A DNA stretch of 64,000 bases from an uncultured Verrucomicrobiota bacterium (GTDB taxonomy: Bacteria; Verrucomicrobiota; Kiritimatiellia; CAIQIC01; Lenti-01): NCBI GenBank assembly GCA_938003985.1, contig CALKWZ010000069.1, positions 1 through 64,000 of the forward strand. Direction: 5' to 3'. The notes below the pieces were generated by a model, which had not been told where the DNA came from, ran no database searches, and worked only from the letters and a program-made list of their open reading frames with translations. Below, in pieces: positions 1 to 9,217 of this stretch (positions are counted from its first letter, which is position 1; each line of letters starts with the position of its first letter). The position numbers were made by a program, and so were the translations under genes.

Positions 1-371
<371 letters not shown>

Positions 372-472
372 ATTTATTTGTTCGCGGCTCCGCCCCGTTT
401 CGGCGGGGCGGAGCCCGCGACTTCTTTCATGGTTATGAATCTGATTCCGTGTATCCTATGCAAATCCTTTTT

Positions 473-590
473 TCCTGGTGACCATGGCGCGAGGGCCATA
501 CCTGTTCCCATTCCGAACACAGAAGTCAAGACTCGCAGCGGCGATGGTACTGCCTCACTTGGGGGCGGGAGAGTAGCACGTTGCCAGGAT
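473..590 (+). rRNA. 5S ribosomal RNA
   Basis: The sequence has the 5S hallmarks: matching ends TCCTGGTGACC and TTGCCAGGA that pair as helix I, the internal motif CCATTCCGAACACAGAAGT, and the 3' half with GGGAGAGTAGC. Length is about 118 nt. It lies downstream of the 23S gene and is followed directly by an intrinsic terminator. Confidence 0.96.
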
Positions 591-598
591 TTTTTTCC

Positions 599-632
599 GA
601 GCCGATCCGTTTTGCGGATCGGCTCTTTTTTT
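599..632 (+). terminator. rRNA operon terminator
   Basis: An 11-bp perfect stem (GAGCCGATCCG at 599-609 with CGGATCGGCTC at 615-625) has a 5-nt loop and is followed by seven T residues. It sits right after 5S rRNA and would end the rRNA transcript. Confidence 0.93.
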
Positions 633-689
633 GCGTCCGGCGGGTTTGCCGCTGGCGGTCCGCCGCCGGCTTTGCCATGATCGCCGCCG

Positions 690-1961
690 ATGCCCGGGGA
701 GCTGGAATTCGAGGGTCGGCCGCGGCGCCGCACGTCCGCCTGGGGGGCGGTCGTTGCCGGAATTCTCCTGATTTTCACGTCCATCCCCTTGGCGCGCGCC
801 GTGCAGGGTTTCCTGGATCGGCGGGTCCGGCTGGACGTCTATCTCGGAATCGCCGTCGGCTTCGGACTGCTCGGGTTGGCCTGGGCGTTGCGCCGGCTGG
901 CGCGCACCCCCGGCGTGCGGATCGGGCCGCGCCTGGGCTGGTTGGCGGGCGCCGCCGCCGGAACCGTTTGGTTGCTGCGGGGCCAACTGCAGTCCTCCGT
1001 CGAGGCCATCCATTTCGTGGAATACGCCGCGCTGGGCGTGCTGTTCTTCCGGGCCTGGCGCGGGCCGGCGCGCGATCCGCTCGTCTATCCGCTCGCGCTC
1101 GCCGGCGTCGCGCTGGTCGCGTGGACCGACGAATTCCTGCAATGGCTGATGCCGGGACGCTTCTGGGACTTCCGCGACGTCCGGCTCAACGTGCTGGCCG
1201 GCGTCGTGGGCTTGCTGTTCGCGGCGGGCGTCGCCGCGCCCGGATCGGTTCGGCTGCCGATCGCCCGCCGCTCCGTCCGGCGGCTGTGCGCGGTGCTCGG
1301 CGCGCTCGTGCTGCTGCTGGGATTCGCGGTTTCCGCCACGCCCGCGCGCGTGGACGTCGTGGCGGCGCGCGTGCCGGCCTTGGCCTTCCTGCGCAACAAC
1401 GAAAGCCGTCTCGCGGAATACGGGCGGCGCCACGTCGATCCGGAAATCGGCACGTTCCGGTCGCGTTTCGCTTGGGCGGACCTGCGGCGACTGGACCGGG
1501 AACGCGGCGCCGAAGTCGGCGCCGCGTTCGCTGCCGGGTCGCTGCCGGATCTGCGGGAGTATCGCCGGAACCACGTGATTTCGGCCGATCCGTTCCGGTT
1601 CGAGTTCTATCGGCATTTGCTCCAGCGGGACCATTACGCGGCCGCGGCCGGGCAATACCGGTCGACCGATCCGGAACGTTTCCGGCACCATTGCACCGTC
1701 GCCGCGCGGGAAAACCAGATCCTGGAGAAGTATTTTCCGCGGGCCCTGGCGGCGTCGGGGCGCGCCTGGGACGCCGCGCGGCGCGCGCGGTGCGCCGATT
1801 TCGCCGATCTGGATCGGCCCTATTTCAGCGAGGTGCAGAACCATCTGATCGTGTCCGCGCCGGAAACGGTCTGGCAGGGGCTGCTGCTGGCCCTGCTGGT
1901 CGGCGTCGGGGGCGGCTACGTCCGCTGGGGGCGCGAACCGCGCGCGGCCGATCCGCATTGA
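690..1961 (+). CDS. VanZ-like family membrane protein
   Basis: A 423-residue protein whose N-terminal half looks like a VanZ-type membrane domain. Hydrophobic segments lie near residues 18-36, 50-65, 88-105, 133-150 and 168-185. The family signatures are visible: HFVEYAALG (about 109-117) and WTDEFLQWLMPGR followed by DFRDVRLNVLAG (about 147-172). The C-terminal 200 residues are charged, apparently extracytoplasmic, and end with a final membrane segment near 395-410. VanZ proteins are tied to glycopeptide tolerance in some Gram-positives, but most homologues have no known function, so none is assigned. No good ribosome-binding site precedes the ATG, so the start is uncertain. It is the first gene after the rRNA terminator. 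Confidence 0.72.
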   Translation: MPGELEFEGRPRRRTSAWGAVVAGILLIFTSIPLARAVQGFLDRRVRLDVYLGIAVGFGLLGLAWALRRLARTPGVRIGPRLGWLAGAAAGTVWLLRGQLQSSVEAIHFVEYAALGVLFFRAWRGPARDPLVYPLALAGVALVAWTDEFLQWLMPGRFWDFRDVRLNVLAGVVGLLFAAGVAAPGSVRLPIARRSVRRLCAVLGALVLLLGFAVSATPARVDVVAARVPALAFLRNNESRLAEYGRRHVDPEIGTFRSRFAWADLRRLDRERGAEVGAAFAAGSLPDLREYRRNHVISADPFRFEFYRHLLQRDHYAAAAGQYRSTDPERFRHHCTVAARENQILEKYFPRALAASGRAWDAARRARCADFADLDRPYFSEVQNHLIVSAPETVWQGLLLALLVGVGGGYVRWGREPRAADPH

Positions 1962-2025
1962 CCGCCCGCGGCGGAATTTCCATGATGGAAAAAACTGGCG
2001 CAGGTCGAACCTGCCGGAGGCGACG

Positions 2026-3174
2026 ATGAGACGAACGACGTGGTGGGCCGGGGCGATGGCGGGAATGCTGGCGGGGTGGGCGACCGCCGCGGAAACGAAC
2101 GGGCCGGCCGGCCATCCGCTGGCGGCGGCACTCAAGGCGCAGGCGGACGTCCGCTGGTGGGCGCAGGTGAACCGCGCCGCGCTCTATGCCGACAACGGGG
2201 CCGAATCCGAGTGGTTCCACGTGGACAACGACAGCATGCCGTCGCGGTTCGGCGTGGCCGGCGACTACAAGCCGGAGGTCTGGGGCGGGTGGACCTTTGG
2301 CGGACAGATCGAACTGGGATTCAAATCCGACAATTCCTGCGAGGTGGCGTTCGGCGGGCCCGATCCGGAATTCAAGGTGGACGGCCGCAAGATCGAGGCG
2401 TACGCGAAAAACAAGAAATACGGCGCGCTCTCCGTGGGGCAGGGCGACATGGCCTCCAACGGCACGGCCGAAGAAGATTTGAGCGGCACCTACGTGGCGG
2501 CCTACAGCCAGGTGCGGTTCGCGGCCGCCGGGTTGGCCTTCGCGCCGCGGGAGCGCGCGCCGGCGCTGCCCGCGGATGATCCGGCCGCAACGAACGCGCC
2601 GCCGCCGGCGCCGAAGATCAAGGACGTCTTCGACAACTTCGACGGACTGAGCCGCGACGACCGCCTCCGCTACGACACGCCCGTCTGGCGGGGCTTCACC
2701 GCCTCCGCCTCCGCCGCGGGCGAGGAAAATTTCGATGCCGCCTTGCGCCACTCCCTGGCGCTTGGCGCCCACAAGCTGGCTTCCGCGGTGGCGTTTGCCC
2801 GCAAGGGCGCCGGCGTCGACCAATACAGCGGGTCCTGCTCGCTGCTGCTGGGCTGCGGCCTGAACTTCACCGCCGCCGTCGGCGGCCAGGACGTGGACGG
2901 CGCGCGGTCGCCGTTGTCGGTCTACGGCAAGATCGGCTACAAGGCCGATTGGTTTGCCGCCGGCGCGACGATGCTGGCCGTGGATTATTCGCGCAACGAG
3001 GAAATCTCCCAGGCCGACGACGTGGCGGAATCCTATGCGGTCGTTTTCAACCAGCGCCTCGATCCGCTCAACGCGGAACTTTATGCCACGGCCCGGAACT
3101 ACGTTCTCGATCGCGCGGGCGCGGATTACGAAGGCCTGTTCGTCTTCATGAGCGGCGTCAAAGTCGCTTTCTGA
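2026..3174 (+). CDS. Porin-like outer-membrane protein
   Basis: A 382-residue exported protein. The start is set by GGAGG about 7 nt upstream of ATG. The first 22 residues form a signal peptide (cleavage after ATAAE or nearby). The mature protein is rich in aromatic-Gly alternation and short beta-strand patterns. It includes SRFGVAGDYKPEVWGGWTFG (about 72-91), which resembles the N-terminal strands of Gram-negative general porins, and it ends in a strand finishing VKVAF, with the C-terminal Phe typical of BAM substrates. A Pro/Ala-rich stretch near 180-200 is probably a loop. It is likely a diffusion porin; the substrate cannot be deduced. It begins 64 nt after the VanZ-like gene, but no shared function is evident. 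Confidence 0.68.
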   Translation: MRRTTWWAGAMAGMLAGWATAAETNGPAGHPLAAALKAQADVRWWAQVNRAALYADNGAESEWFHVDNDSMPSRFGVAGDYKPEVWGGWTFGGQIELGFKSDNSCEVAFGGPDPEFKVDGRKIEAYAKNKKYGALSVGQGDMASNGTAEEDLSGTYVAAYSQVRFAAAGLAFAPRERAPALPADDPAATNAPPPAPKIKDVFDNFDGLSRDDRLRYDTPVWRGFTASASAAGEENFDAALRHSLALGAHKLASAVAFARKGAGVDQYSGSCSLLLGCGLNFTAAVGGQDVDGARSPLSVYGKIGYKADWFAAGATMLAVDYSRNEEISQADDVAESYAVVFNQRLDPLNAELYATARNYVLDRAGADYEGLFVFMSGVKVAF

Positions 3175-3209
3175 GCGACAGGTCTTGGGCGACCGCATCC
3201 AGAACAGAC

Positions 3210-3238
3210 AAAAAAACCGGCGGCCGTAGCCGCCGGTT
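3210..3238 (-). terminator. Terminator for the alanine-rich protein gene
   Basis: A 10-bp stem (AACCGGCGGC at 3215-3224 with GCCGCCGGTT at 3229-3238) has a tetraloop. Read on the minus strand it is followed by seven T residues, placing it 39 nt after the stop of the gene ending at 3277. Confidence 0.88.
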
Positions 3239-3276
3239 GGTTGCGGCGCCCATGGGCGCCGCGGGGGCGAAGGTCG

Positions 3277-3576
3277 TTATTCCGCCGCCGGGATTGCCGG
3301 GGCTTCGGGAGCCGCTTCGACCGGAACTTCTTCCGCCGCGGCTTCGACCGGTGCCGCGACCGCTTCGACGGCCGCTTCCACCGCCGGAGCCGCCGCTTCG
3401 ACCGGGGCCGCCACGGCTTCCACCACGGGGGCCGCTTCCACCGCCGGCGCGGCGACGGCTTCGGGAGCCGCCGCAGGGGCCGGGGCCGCCGCTTCCGTCA
3501 TGCAGGGGCTTTGGGCAAAGGACATCGCCGCGAGACCGAACACGCACACCGCCACCAGACCGATCGTCTTCATCAT
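3277..3576 (-). CDS. Small exported alanine/proline/valine-rich repeat protein
   Basis: A 99-residue protein beginning MMKTIGLVAVCVFGLAAMSFAQ, a clear signal peptide with cleavage at SFA-Q. The mature part is nearly all Ala, Pro, Val and Glu, built from degenerate units such as VEAAAPAVEAAVEA and VAAPVEA, with one Cys at the mature N-terminus. Upstream in-frame ATGs exist, but AAAGGAA about 8 nt before this ATG fixes the start. A short dyad lies in the leader and a strong terminator follows the stop, so it is a monocistronic unit. Composition suggests an extended periplasmic or cell-wall-spanning polypeptide, by analogy with TonB-like Pro/Ala linkers; no function is assigned. Confidence 0.72.
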   Translation of the reverse strand: MMKTIGLVAVCVFGLAAMSFAQSPCMTEAAAPAPAAAPEAVAAPAVEAAPVVEAVAAPVEAAAPAVEAAVEAVAAPVEAAAEEVPVEAAPEAPAIPAAE

Positions 3577-3596
3577 TTCGAATTTCCTTTCATGGT

Positions 3597-3612
3597 GTCT
3601 CCATTTGGAGAC
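3597..3612 (-). promoter_or_regulatory. Leader hairpin before the alanine-rich protein gene
   Basis: A 6-bp dyad (GTCTCC-ATTT-GGAGAC) lies in the minus-strand leader, about 20 nt before the Shine-Dalgarno of the gene starting at 3576. It could influence translation or mRNA stability. The rest of the 300-bp gap up to 3879 shows nothing recognisable except the weak terminator at 3814-3845. Confidence 0.35.
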
Positions 3613-3813
3613 GAAAACCATGGTGGGCCGGCCGCGCGGGAACCGCAAATCCAAAACGGGCGGAAAACGGAACCGTTATCATGGCGGGAGAATCGCTTCA
3701 GCGGGGCGGGGAAAAGGAAAGATTGGCTAAATGCGAGGCTGGCCGGACCGCGCCGGTACAGGTCTGCTGGCGGGGTACGCATGCGCGAAGGGCGGCCGCG
3801 TCCTAAAATACAC

Positions 3814-3845
3814 GCACCGGTCTCCGCCTGGCGGCGGTCCGGTGC
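3814..3845 (-). terminator. Possible weak terminator
   Basis: GCACCGG (3814-3820) pairs with CCGGTGC (3839-3845). On the minus strand the hairpin is followed by GTGTATTTTA, an imperfect U-tract. It lies 34 nt after the stop of the gene ending at 3879. Confidence 0.45.
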
Positions 3846-3878
3846 GCGGGTTCGGCCAATCCGGCCCAGGCGGTCGGA

Positions 3879-4196
3879 TCAAGGACCGGCGATGGTGATT
3901 TCCTGGCCTTCGTCGTCCGGCGAGACCACATGGACGACGCTTTCCCCGATCTTGATCTCGCTCTGGAGCTGCAAGGTTTGGTTCTGGCTGGTGCCGCCGT
4001 CGATGGTTGCGGTGAAATTCCCGCCATATTGATCCACGAGCGAAACATCCACGCTGGCGCCGGAATCGTTCTTCAGGATCAGATTCACCGGGGGGGCGTC
4101 ATCGCTCTGGGCCTGCACCTGCGCGCCCGGAAGCGCGGCGAACGTCAACACCCAGCCGGCCAGGCAGCCGGCAACGATCGTCTTTTTCATGGTCAT
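3879..4196 (-). CDS. Small exported hypothetical protein
   Basis: A 105-residue protein starting MTMKKTIVAGCLAGWVLTF, a typical signal peptide with cleavage near VQAQ-S. The start is chosen because AAGGAG lies 6-7 nt upstream of the ATG at 4196; a second in-frame ATG two codons later is also possible. The mature part (about 75 residues) alternates short beta-strand patterns (NLILKNDSGASVDVSLVDQ, then GGNFTATIDGG and ESVVHVVSPDD) and has no cysteine. It resembles a small single-domain beta-sandwich. I do not recognise the family. It is monocistronic and minus-strand. Confidence 0.65.
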   Translation of the reverse strand: MTMKKTIVAGCLAGWVLTFAALPGAQVQAQSDDAPPVNLILKNDSGASVDVSLVDQYGGNFTATIDGGTSQNQTLQLQSEIKIGESVVHVVSPDDEGQEITIAGP

Positions 4197-4512
4197 GGGC
4201 ACTCCTTGGGTTGGTTTGCTTCGTTGGGGCCGGACGTCTTGCCGACTCCGGCGTTTCTTTCCCGACAGCGGCAGTGTAGCCGGAGGCGCCAACCATCCCA
4301 AGCCAAAATGCGACGGCGGATCACGGTTCAAGCTGGAGATGGTCCACACGGATGGACGGCCATTTCCGGCTGCGAAAAGGAGCGGGCAAGCCGGGCCATT
4401 GGCCGGTTCAAACGCCGCGGTACCCTTAGCCATGGATTTCGGGCGATTGGGCAGATAACGGCAAAACACGAGAAAAACAGGGCGATTTGGGGCGGATCGG
4501 GCCGGAACGCGG

Positions 4513-4534
4513 GTCAGTGATATAAATCACTGAC
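4513..4534. promoter_or_regulatory. Perfect dyad in the gap before the amylase gene
   Basis: GTCAGTGAT (4513-4521) and ATCACTGAC (4526-4534) form a perfect 9-bp inverted repeat around ATAA, in an AT-rich patch (up to about 4570) unlike the surrounding GC-rich DNA. It could be an operator for the divergent genes at 4196 (minus) or 4822 (plus). Nothing else is recognisable in 4197-4821. Confidence 0.4.
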
Positions 4535-4821
4535 AAAAATTTAACTTTGTGTCACATTCATCCTCGCCAAATGAAACCGCGAACGTCTCAACGCATCCGC
4601 AAGACGCGCCGGCAGTTGCCGACGCCGACGGGTTGGGGCACGTTCAGGTAATCGGCGCCGGGGCGATTCATGAAGCCAAGCATGCAGCGTGGATCCGGAG
4701 CGGGAGGTAGAACGCTCCAGAAAAACGCTTCGCGCGATCGGGGGCGCCGGCCGGTTCGATTTGTTCCGGATGTTTTCAACGAGTTCTCGATCCGCCCGGA
4801 TCGCAACACCAGGAGAGTTCC

Positions 4822-7800
4822 ATGAATCGTCGGTTGTCCGTTTGCGCGGCGTCGTTGGTCTTGTCGGGCCTGCTGGCCCATTCGGCGGCGGCGCAATCCG
4901 GCCGCTCCGGCGTGGGGGCGATTCCTTACGCGGCGGGCGCCGTTCAGGGCGTGACGTTCCGGGTGTGGGCGCCGCACGCGACTAACGTTTCCGTCGCCGG
5001 CAATTTCAACGGCTGGGACATGGCGGCCAATCCGTTGGCGAGCGAAGGCAACGGCTACTGGTCGGCGGATTGCACGAACGCCGCGGCGGGCGCCGAATAC
5101 AAATACGTGATCAACGGCAACCTGTGGCGCCGCGATCCGCGCGGCCTGAGCGTGGTGAATTCCGCGGGCAACAGCATCGTGTTCGATCCGGCCGCCTACG
5201 ATTGGGACGTGGATTCGTTCGCGCGGCCGGAGCGCAAGGATGCGGTCATCTACGCGATGCACGTCCGGACGTTCAGCCCGCAATGGAGCCAGTGGCCGCG
5301 GGGCACGTTCGATACGGCGCTCGCCAAGCTCGACCATCTCCAGGAGCTGGGCGTCAACATGATCGAGCTGATGCCGGTCATGGAATTCCCCGGCGACAAC
5401 AGCTGGGGCTACAATCCGTCGGATCCCTACGCCGTGGAAAGCGCCTACGGCGGCTCGCGCAAGCTGCAGGAATTCGTCGATGCCTGCCACACCCGCAAGA
5501 TGGCGGTCGTCCTGGACGTGGTCCACAACCATTGGGGACCCAGCGATCTGGTGACGTGGCAGTTCGACGGCCACGCGCCGGTCGCGGAGTACGGCGGCAT
5601 CTACCACTACAATACCGCGGGGCTGTGCTGCACGGACTGGGGCGCGACCCGGCCGGACTACGCCGCGCCGGAAGTCCGCGACTACATCGAAGACAACTAC
5701 GCGGCCTGGCTCGACCATTTCCGCGTGGACGGCTTCCGCACGGATTCGCCGTTCCACATCGGCTATTACGACACCGGCAGCGGCACGGCGGGCAACGACG
5801 ACGGCGTCAGCCTGATGCAGGCCTGCAACGCCCGCATCCACAACAACTATTCGAACGTGGTGTCGATCCAGGAGAACGGCGACGCGACGTGGGGCTTCGA
5901 CAGCCGCTGGGACATGGATTTCATGGAAGACCTGCGCGCGCTGGTGGCGGAACCGAGCGACGCCAACCGCGACATGAACGCGTTGGCGGGCCTGATCGAA
6001 AGCGGCGCCGGGGTCGGCCGCGTCGTCTACGTGGAGTCGCACGACACCGCCGGCGACCTGAACGGCAACACGCGCCTGGCCCAGCTGATCGACTCGAACG
6101 ACCCGGCGAGCTACTGGGCGCGCAAGCGGTCGCTGCTGGCGGCCGCGGTCTACCTGACGTCGCCCGGCATCCCGATGATCTTCCAGGGCGAGGAAATGAT
6201 GGAGTACTGGTCGTTCTCCGACCGCACCGGCTACCGCTGGGACGCGACGACCAGCGAATACCACCGCGGGCACGTCGCCGCCTACAAGGCGCTGGTCCAC
6301 GCCCGGCGCAACCTGAAGGGCGGCACGCAGGGGCTCAAGGGCTCGAACTGCGACGTCTACCACGTCGACAACGCCAACAAGGTCATCGCCTACAAGCGCT
6401 GGGACGCGGGCGGCGACGACGTGGTGGTGGTGGCCAACTTCGGCATTACGGCCTGGACCAACCGCAACTACAGCATCGAATTCCCGTCCGCGGGAACCTG
6501 GTACGCGCATTTCAACAGCGACCAGACGAACTACTACGGCGATTTCAACGACGTCGGGTCCGCGTCCGTCGTGGCCGCCGGTTCGCCGCCGGCCGCGAAC
6601 GTCGACATGGGGCGCTATTCGGCGCTGATCTTCTCCAAGACGCCGCCGGCCGCGAGCGGCACGGCGACGGCCGGTCCCGAGAACAACGGCTGCGACCAGC
6701 CGGTTTCGTTCTCCTACGATCCGGGCAGCGGCCCCCTGGCCGGGGCGGCGCAGGTGCGCATGCTCATCGGCCACGACGGCTGGCAGAACGCGTTCTACAC
6801 CAACATGGCGCGCTCGACCTACGACACCAACCTGTGGCTTTGCTCCTATTCCGATTTCCCGGGCGGCACCCGCGGCCTGAACTACGCGTTCACCGACGGC
6901 ACCGGCGCCGCGTGGGACAACAACTTCGCCAAGGACTGGTACGTGGCCGTGGGCTGCCATTCCACCATGGACTTCGCGCCGGCCCAGCCCACCGGCTGCT
7001 CCGAAGTCACCTTCACCTACCAGGCGGCGGACGGACCGCTGGCGACGGCCACGCAGGTCTTCGCCCACGTCGGCCAGAACAACTGGGAATGGATCGTCGA
7101 TCCCGACGTCCGGCTGACTTCGCTCGGCGACGGGGTTTGGACCGGCACCTACAGCCTGCGCGATCCCGCCTACAACCTGAACGTGTGCTTCAACGACGGT
7201 CAGGGCGGGTGGGACACGCATTACGACAAAAACTGGAACGTGAACGTGCTGGACTGCCACACGAACACCGGCAACGTCTGGCTCGATCCGGCCCAGCCCT
7301 ACGGCTGCGATCCGATCACGGTCCACTACGCCCCCGCCGCGGGGCCGCTGGCCGGCGCCGCCAACGTCAATCTGTTCATCGGCCGCGACAGCTGGCTGGA
7401 CGTGGCGACGCTGGCCATGACCCAGGATCTTTCCGGAGTCTGGTCGACGGTCTACGACCCGTCGCGCGGGTGCGATTGGATCAATTTCGTCTTCAACGCG
7501 GGGCCGACGAACGCCTTGGTCTGGGACAACAACTACACGAAGGACTGGAACTACTCCGTGTATTGCCCGCCGCAGGACGGGCGGGTGACGCTCGCGCCGG
7601 AGAATCCCGTCGGCTGCGTGCCGCTGACCCTCACCTACGAGCCGCTGCCGGAATGCCCGCTGGAAAACGCGACGAACGTGTTCGCGCACCTCGTGGACGC
7701 CAACACCGGCAACACGGTGGCGGAGGCCCTGCCGATGGCGGAAATCAGCAACGGGGTGTGGCGGGCCCAATACTTCACGCCGCCCGGGACCCAGTGGATC

Positions 7801-9156
7801 TACCTGTATTTCCACGACAACCAAGGCACGGCGGACTATCTGCGCAAATCGGAATACTGGTACGCCTATTTCCAGGATTGCGCGCCGGCGGACGCGGTGG
7901 CGATCACCAATCCCGTCTGCGAATGGCACGACGCCGGCGCCGCGTCCGTCCTCGTCCTGCAGGGCGTCGTGGCCAGCGGCCAGGCCGGCGATTTGGTCTG
8001 GACGAACGCCGCGACCGGCCAGCACGGCGCGCTGACGGCGACCTCCGCCTGGGAGGTCGCGGGCATCGTCCTGCAGCCCGGCACCAACGCCATCACGGTC
8101 GGCACGCGCGTGTACGGCGCGCCGGCCTTCGACAGCCCGACCAACGCGGCGTACGCGGACGGCTGGCAGCTGGGCGACAACGGTGGCCTGGGTTTCGCGG
8201 CCTGGACGCAGACCTATGCCAGCGCCGCGAGCCTGTCCTTGTCCGGCACGAGCGCGCTGGGGCCCAAGGCGTGGCAGCTCGACAATCCCGCCCAGTGGCA
8301 GTATTTCTCCCTCGAGCGCCCGTTCGGCCAGGCCCTCGTGGCGGGCGATTCCATCCGGTTCAAGCTCGATCTGGCGCACGGCGCCGGGCTCTACCAGTTC
8401 GTCGATCTGGTTTCGGAAAACGGCGGTTGGCTGGCGTCGCTGTCCTGTTCGCCCTACATGCCCAACATGGTGACCATCATGGCCGCCAACTACAACACGC
8501 TGCCGTTGCCGGCCACGACCGCGGGACTGGACTACCGGCTCGATCTGCTGACCGCCTCCAACGCATGGCTGACCATCACCTCGCGCAGTTCCGGCGAGTT
8601 CATCGCCACGAACGTCGTGTTCTTCGATTCCGGCAACGACCCGCTGAAGCAGATCTCGTTCGGCTGCATGGACGCCGGCAGCCAGGCCGGCGAATACGTC
8701 CAGCTGGCCGATCTGCAGGTCGTGCCCGGCACCGAGGGCCAATGGATCAGCGACACCGTCCTCGTGGTGTCCGCGGCGGCGGCGGACAGCGACGGCGACG
8801 GCATGCCGGACGACTGGGAAACGGCGCACGGATTGAATCCGCATCTCGACGATGCGGCGGGCGACGGCGATTTCGACGGCCGGAACAATCTGGAGGAATA
8901 CCGGGCGGACACGCACCCGGGAAGCGCGGCGTCCCAATTGCGCTTCGAGCGGGTGGCCATGACCGGCAACGTGCTGCAACTGGTCTGGCAGGGCGGCAGC
9001 AACGCCGTCCAGATCGTGCAGTGCTCCAGCAATCTGGACTCGGGCTGGCGCGACTGGCTGACGAACCGGCCGCCGACGCCGGTGACGAACACGTGGAGCC
9101 AAACCAATTTCGCGCAAACCAATCGGCTGTTTTTCCGGTTCAAGGCGCACCGGTGA
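4822..9156 (+). CDS. Secreted GH13 alpha-amylase-family enzyme with starch-binding-like repeats
   Basis: A 1444-residue exported enzyme, started at an ATG preceded by AGGAG. A signal peptide (1-25) is followed by a CBM48-like domain (VTFRVWAPHATNVSVAGNFN, about 35-54) as in glycogen-branching enzymes. The GH13 barrel shows the four conserved regions: DVVHNH (about 232), GFRTDS with the nucleophile Asp (about 304), QENGD with the acid/base Glu (about 350), and ESHD (about 406). After the barrel come four modules of about 103 residues starting near 626, 727, 830 and 933, each with Y-x-P...GPLA-G-A...V...W and resembling CBM25-type starch-binding domains. Near 1323 lies a calcium-type repeat (DSDGDGMPDDWE). 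It should act outside the cytoplasm on starch or glycogen. Whether it hydrolyses or transfers cannot be told. The next gene encodes a second GH13 enzyme. Confidence 0.88.
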   Translation: MNRRLSVCAASLVLSGLLAHSAAAQSGRSGVGAIPYAAGAVQGVTFRVWAPHATNVSVAGNFNGWDMAANPLASEGNGYWSADCTNAAAGAEYKYVINGNLWRRDPRGLSVVNSAGNSIVFDPAAYDWDVDSFARPERKDAVIYAMHVRTFSPQWSQWPRGTFDTALAKLDHLQELGVNMIELMPVMEFPGDNSWGYNPSDPYAVESAYGGSRKLQEFVDACHTRKMAVVLDVVHNHWGPSDLVTWQFDGHAPVAEYGGIYHYNTAGLCCTDWGATRPDYAAPEVRDYIEDNYAAWLDHFRVDGFRTDSPFHIGYYDTGSGTAGNDDGVSLMQACNARIHNNYSNVVSIQENGDATWGFDSRWDMDFMEDLRALVAEPSDANRDMNALAGLIESGAGVGRVVYVESHDTAGDLNGNTRLAQLIDSNDPASYWARKRSLLAAAVYLTSPGIPMIFQGEEMMEYWSFSDRTGYRWDATTSEYHRGHVAAYKALVHARRNLKGGTQGLKGSNCDVYHVDNANKVIAYKRWDAGGDDVVVVANFGITAWTNRNYSIEFPSAGTWYAHFNSDQTNYYGDFNDVGSASVVAAGSPPAANVDMGRYSALIFSKTPPAASGTATAGPENNGCDQPVSFSYDPGSGPLAGAAQVRMLIGHDGWQNAFYTNMARSTYDTNLWLCSYSDFPGGTRGLNYAFTDGTGAAWDNNFAKDWYVAVGCHSTMDFAPAQPTGCSEVTFTYQAADGPLATATQVFAHVGQNNWEWIVDPDVRLTSLGDGVWTGTYSLRDPAYNLNVCFNDGQGGWDTHYDKNWNVNVLDCHTNTGNVWLDPAQPYGCDPITVHYAPAAGPLAGAANVNLFIGRDSWLDVATLAMTQDLSGVWSTVYDPSRGCDWINFVFNAGPTNALVWDNNYTKDWNYSVYCPPQDGRVTLAPENPVGCVPLTLTYEPLPECPLENATNVFAHLVDANTGNTVAEALPMAEISNGVWRAQYFTPPGTQWIYLYFHDNQGTADYLRKSEYWYAYFQDCAPADAVAITNPVCEWHDAGAASVLVLQGVVASGQAGDLVWTNAATGQHGALTATSAWEVAGIVLQPGTNAITVGTRVYGAPAFDSPTNAAYADGWQLGDNGGLGFAAWTQTYASAASLSLSGTSALGPKAWQLDNPAQWQYFSLERPFGQALVAGDSIRFKLDLAHGAGLYQFVDLVSENGGWLASLSCSPYMPNMVTIMAANYNTLPLPATTAGLDYRLDLLTASNAWLTITSRSSGEFIATNVVFFDSGNDPLKQISFGCMDAGSQAGEYVQLADLQVVPGTEGQWISDTVLVVSAAAADSDGDGMPDDWETAHGLNPHLDDAAGDGDFDGRNNLEEYRADTHPGSAASQLRFERVAMTGNVLQLVWQGGSNAVQIVQCSSNLDSGWRDWLTNRPPTPVTNTWSQTNFAQTNRLFFRFKAHR

Positions 9157-9217
9157 GGGCCGGCGCCGGACGCGGGTGGCGCGAAAACGGGCGAGAGACG
9201 ATCAGGCGGAGGGCAAC

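Noticed and set aside
4588..9150. A very long open frame (about 1520 codons) on the minus strand opposite the first amylase gene
   Set aside because: It lies wholly antisense to a gene with clear GH13 motifs, its translation is His/Arg/Val-rich low-complexity sequence and it has no domain. High GC content removes stop codons from this frame.
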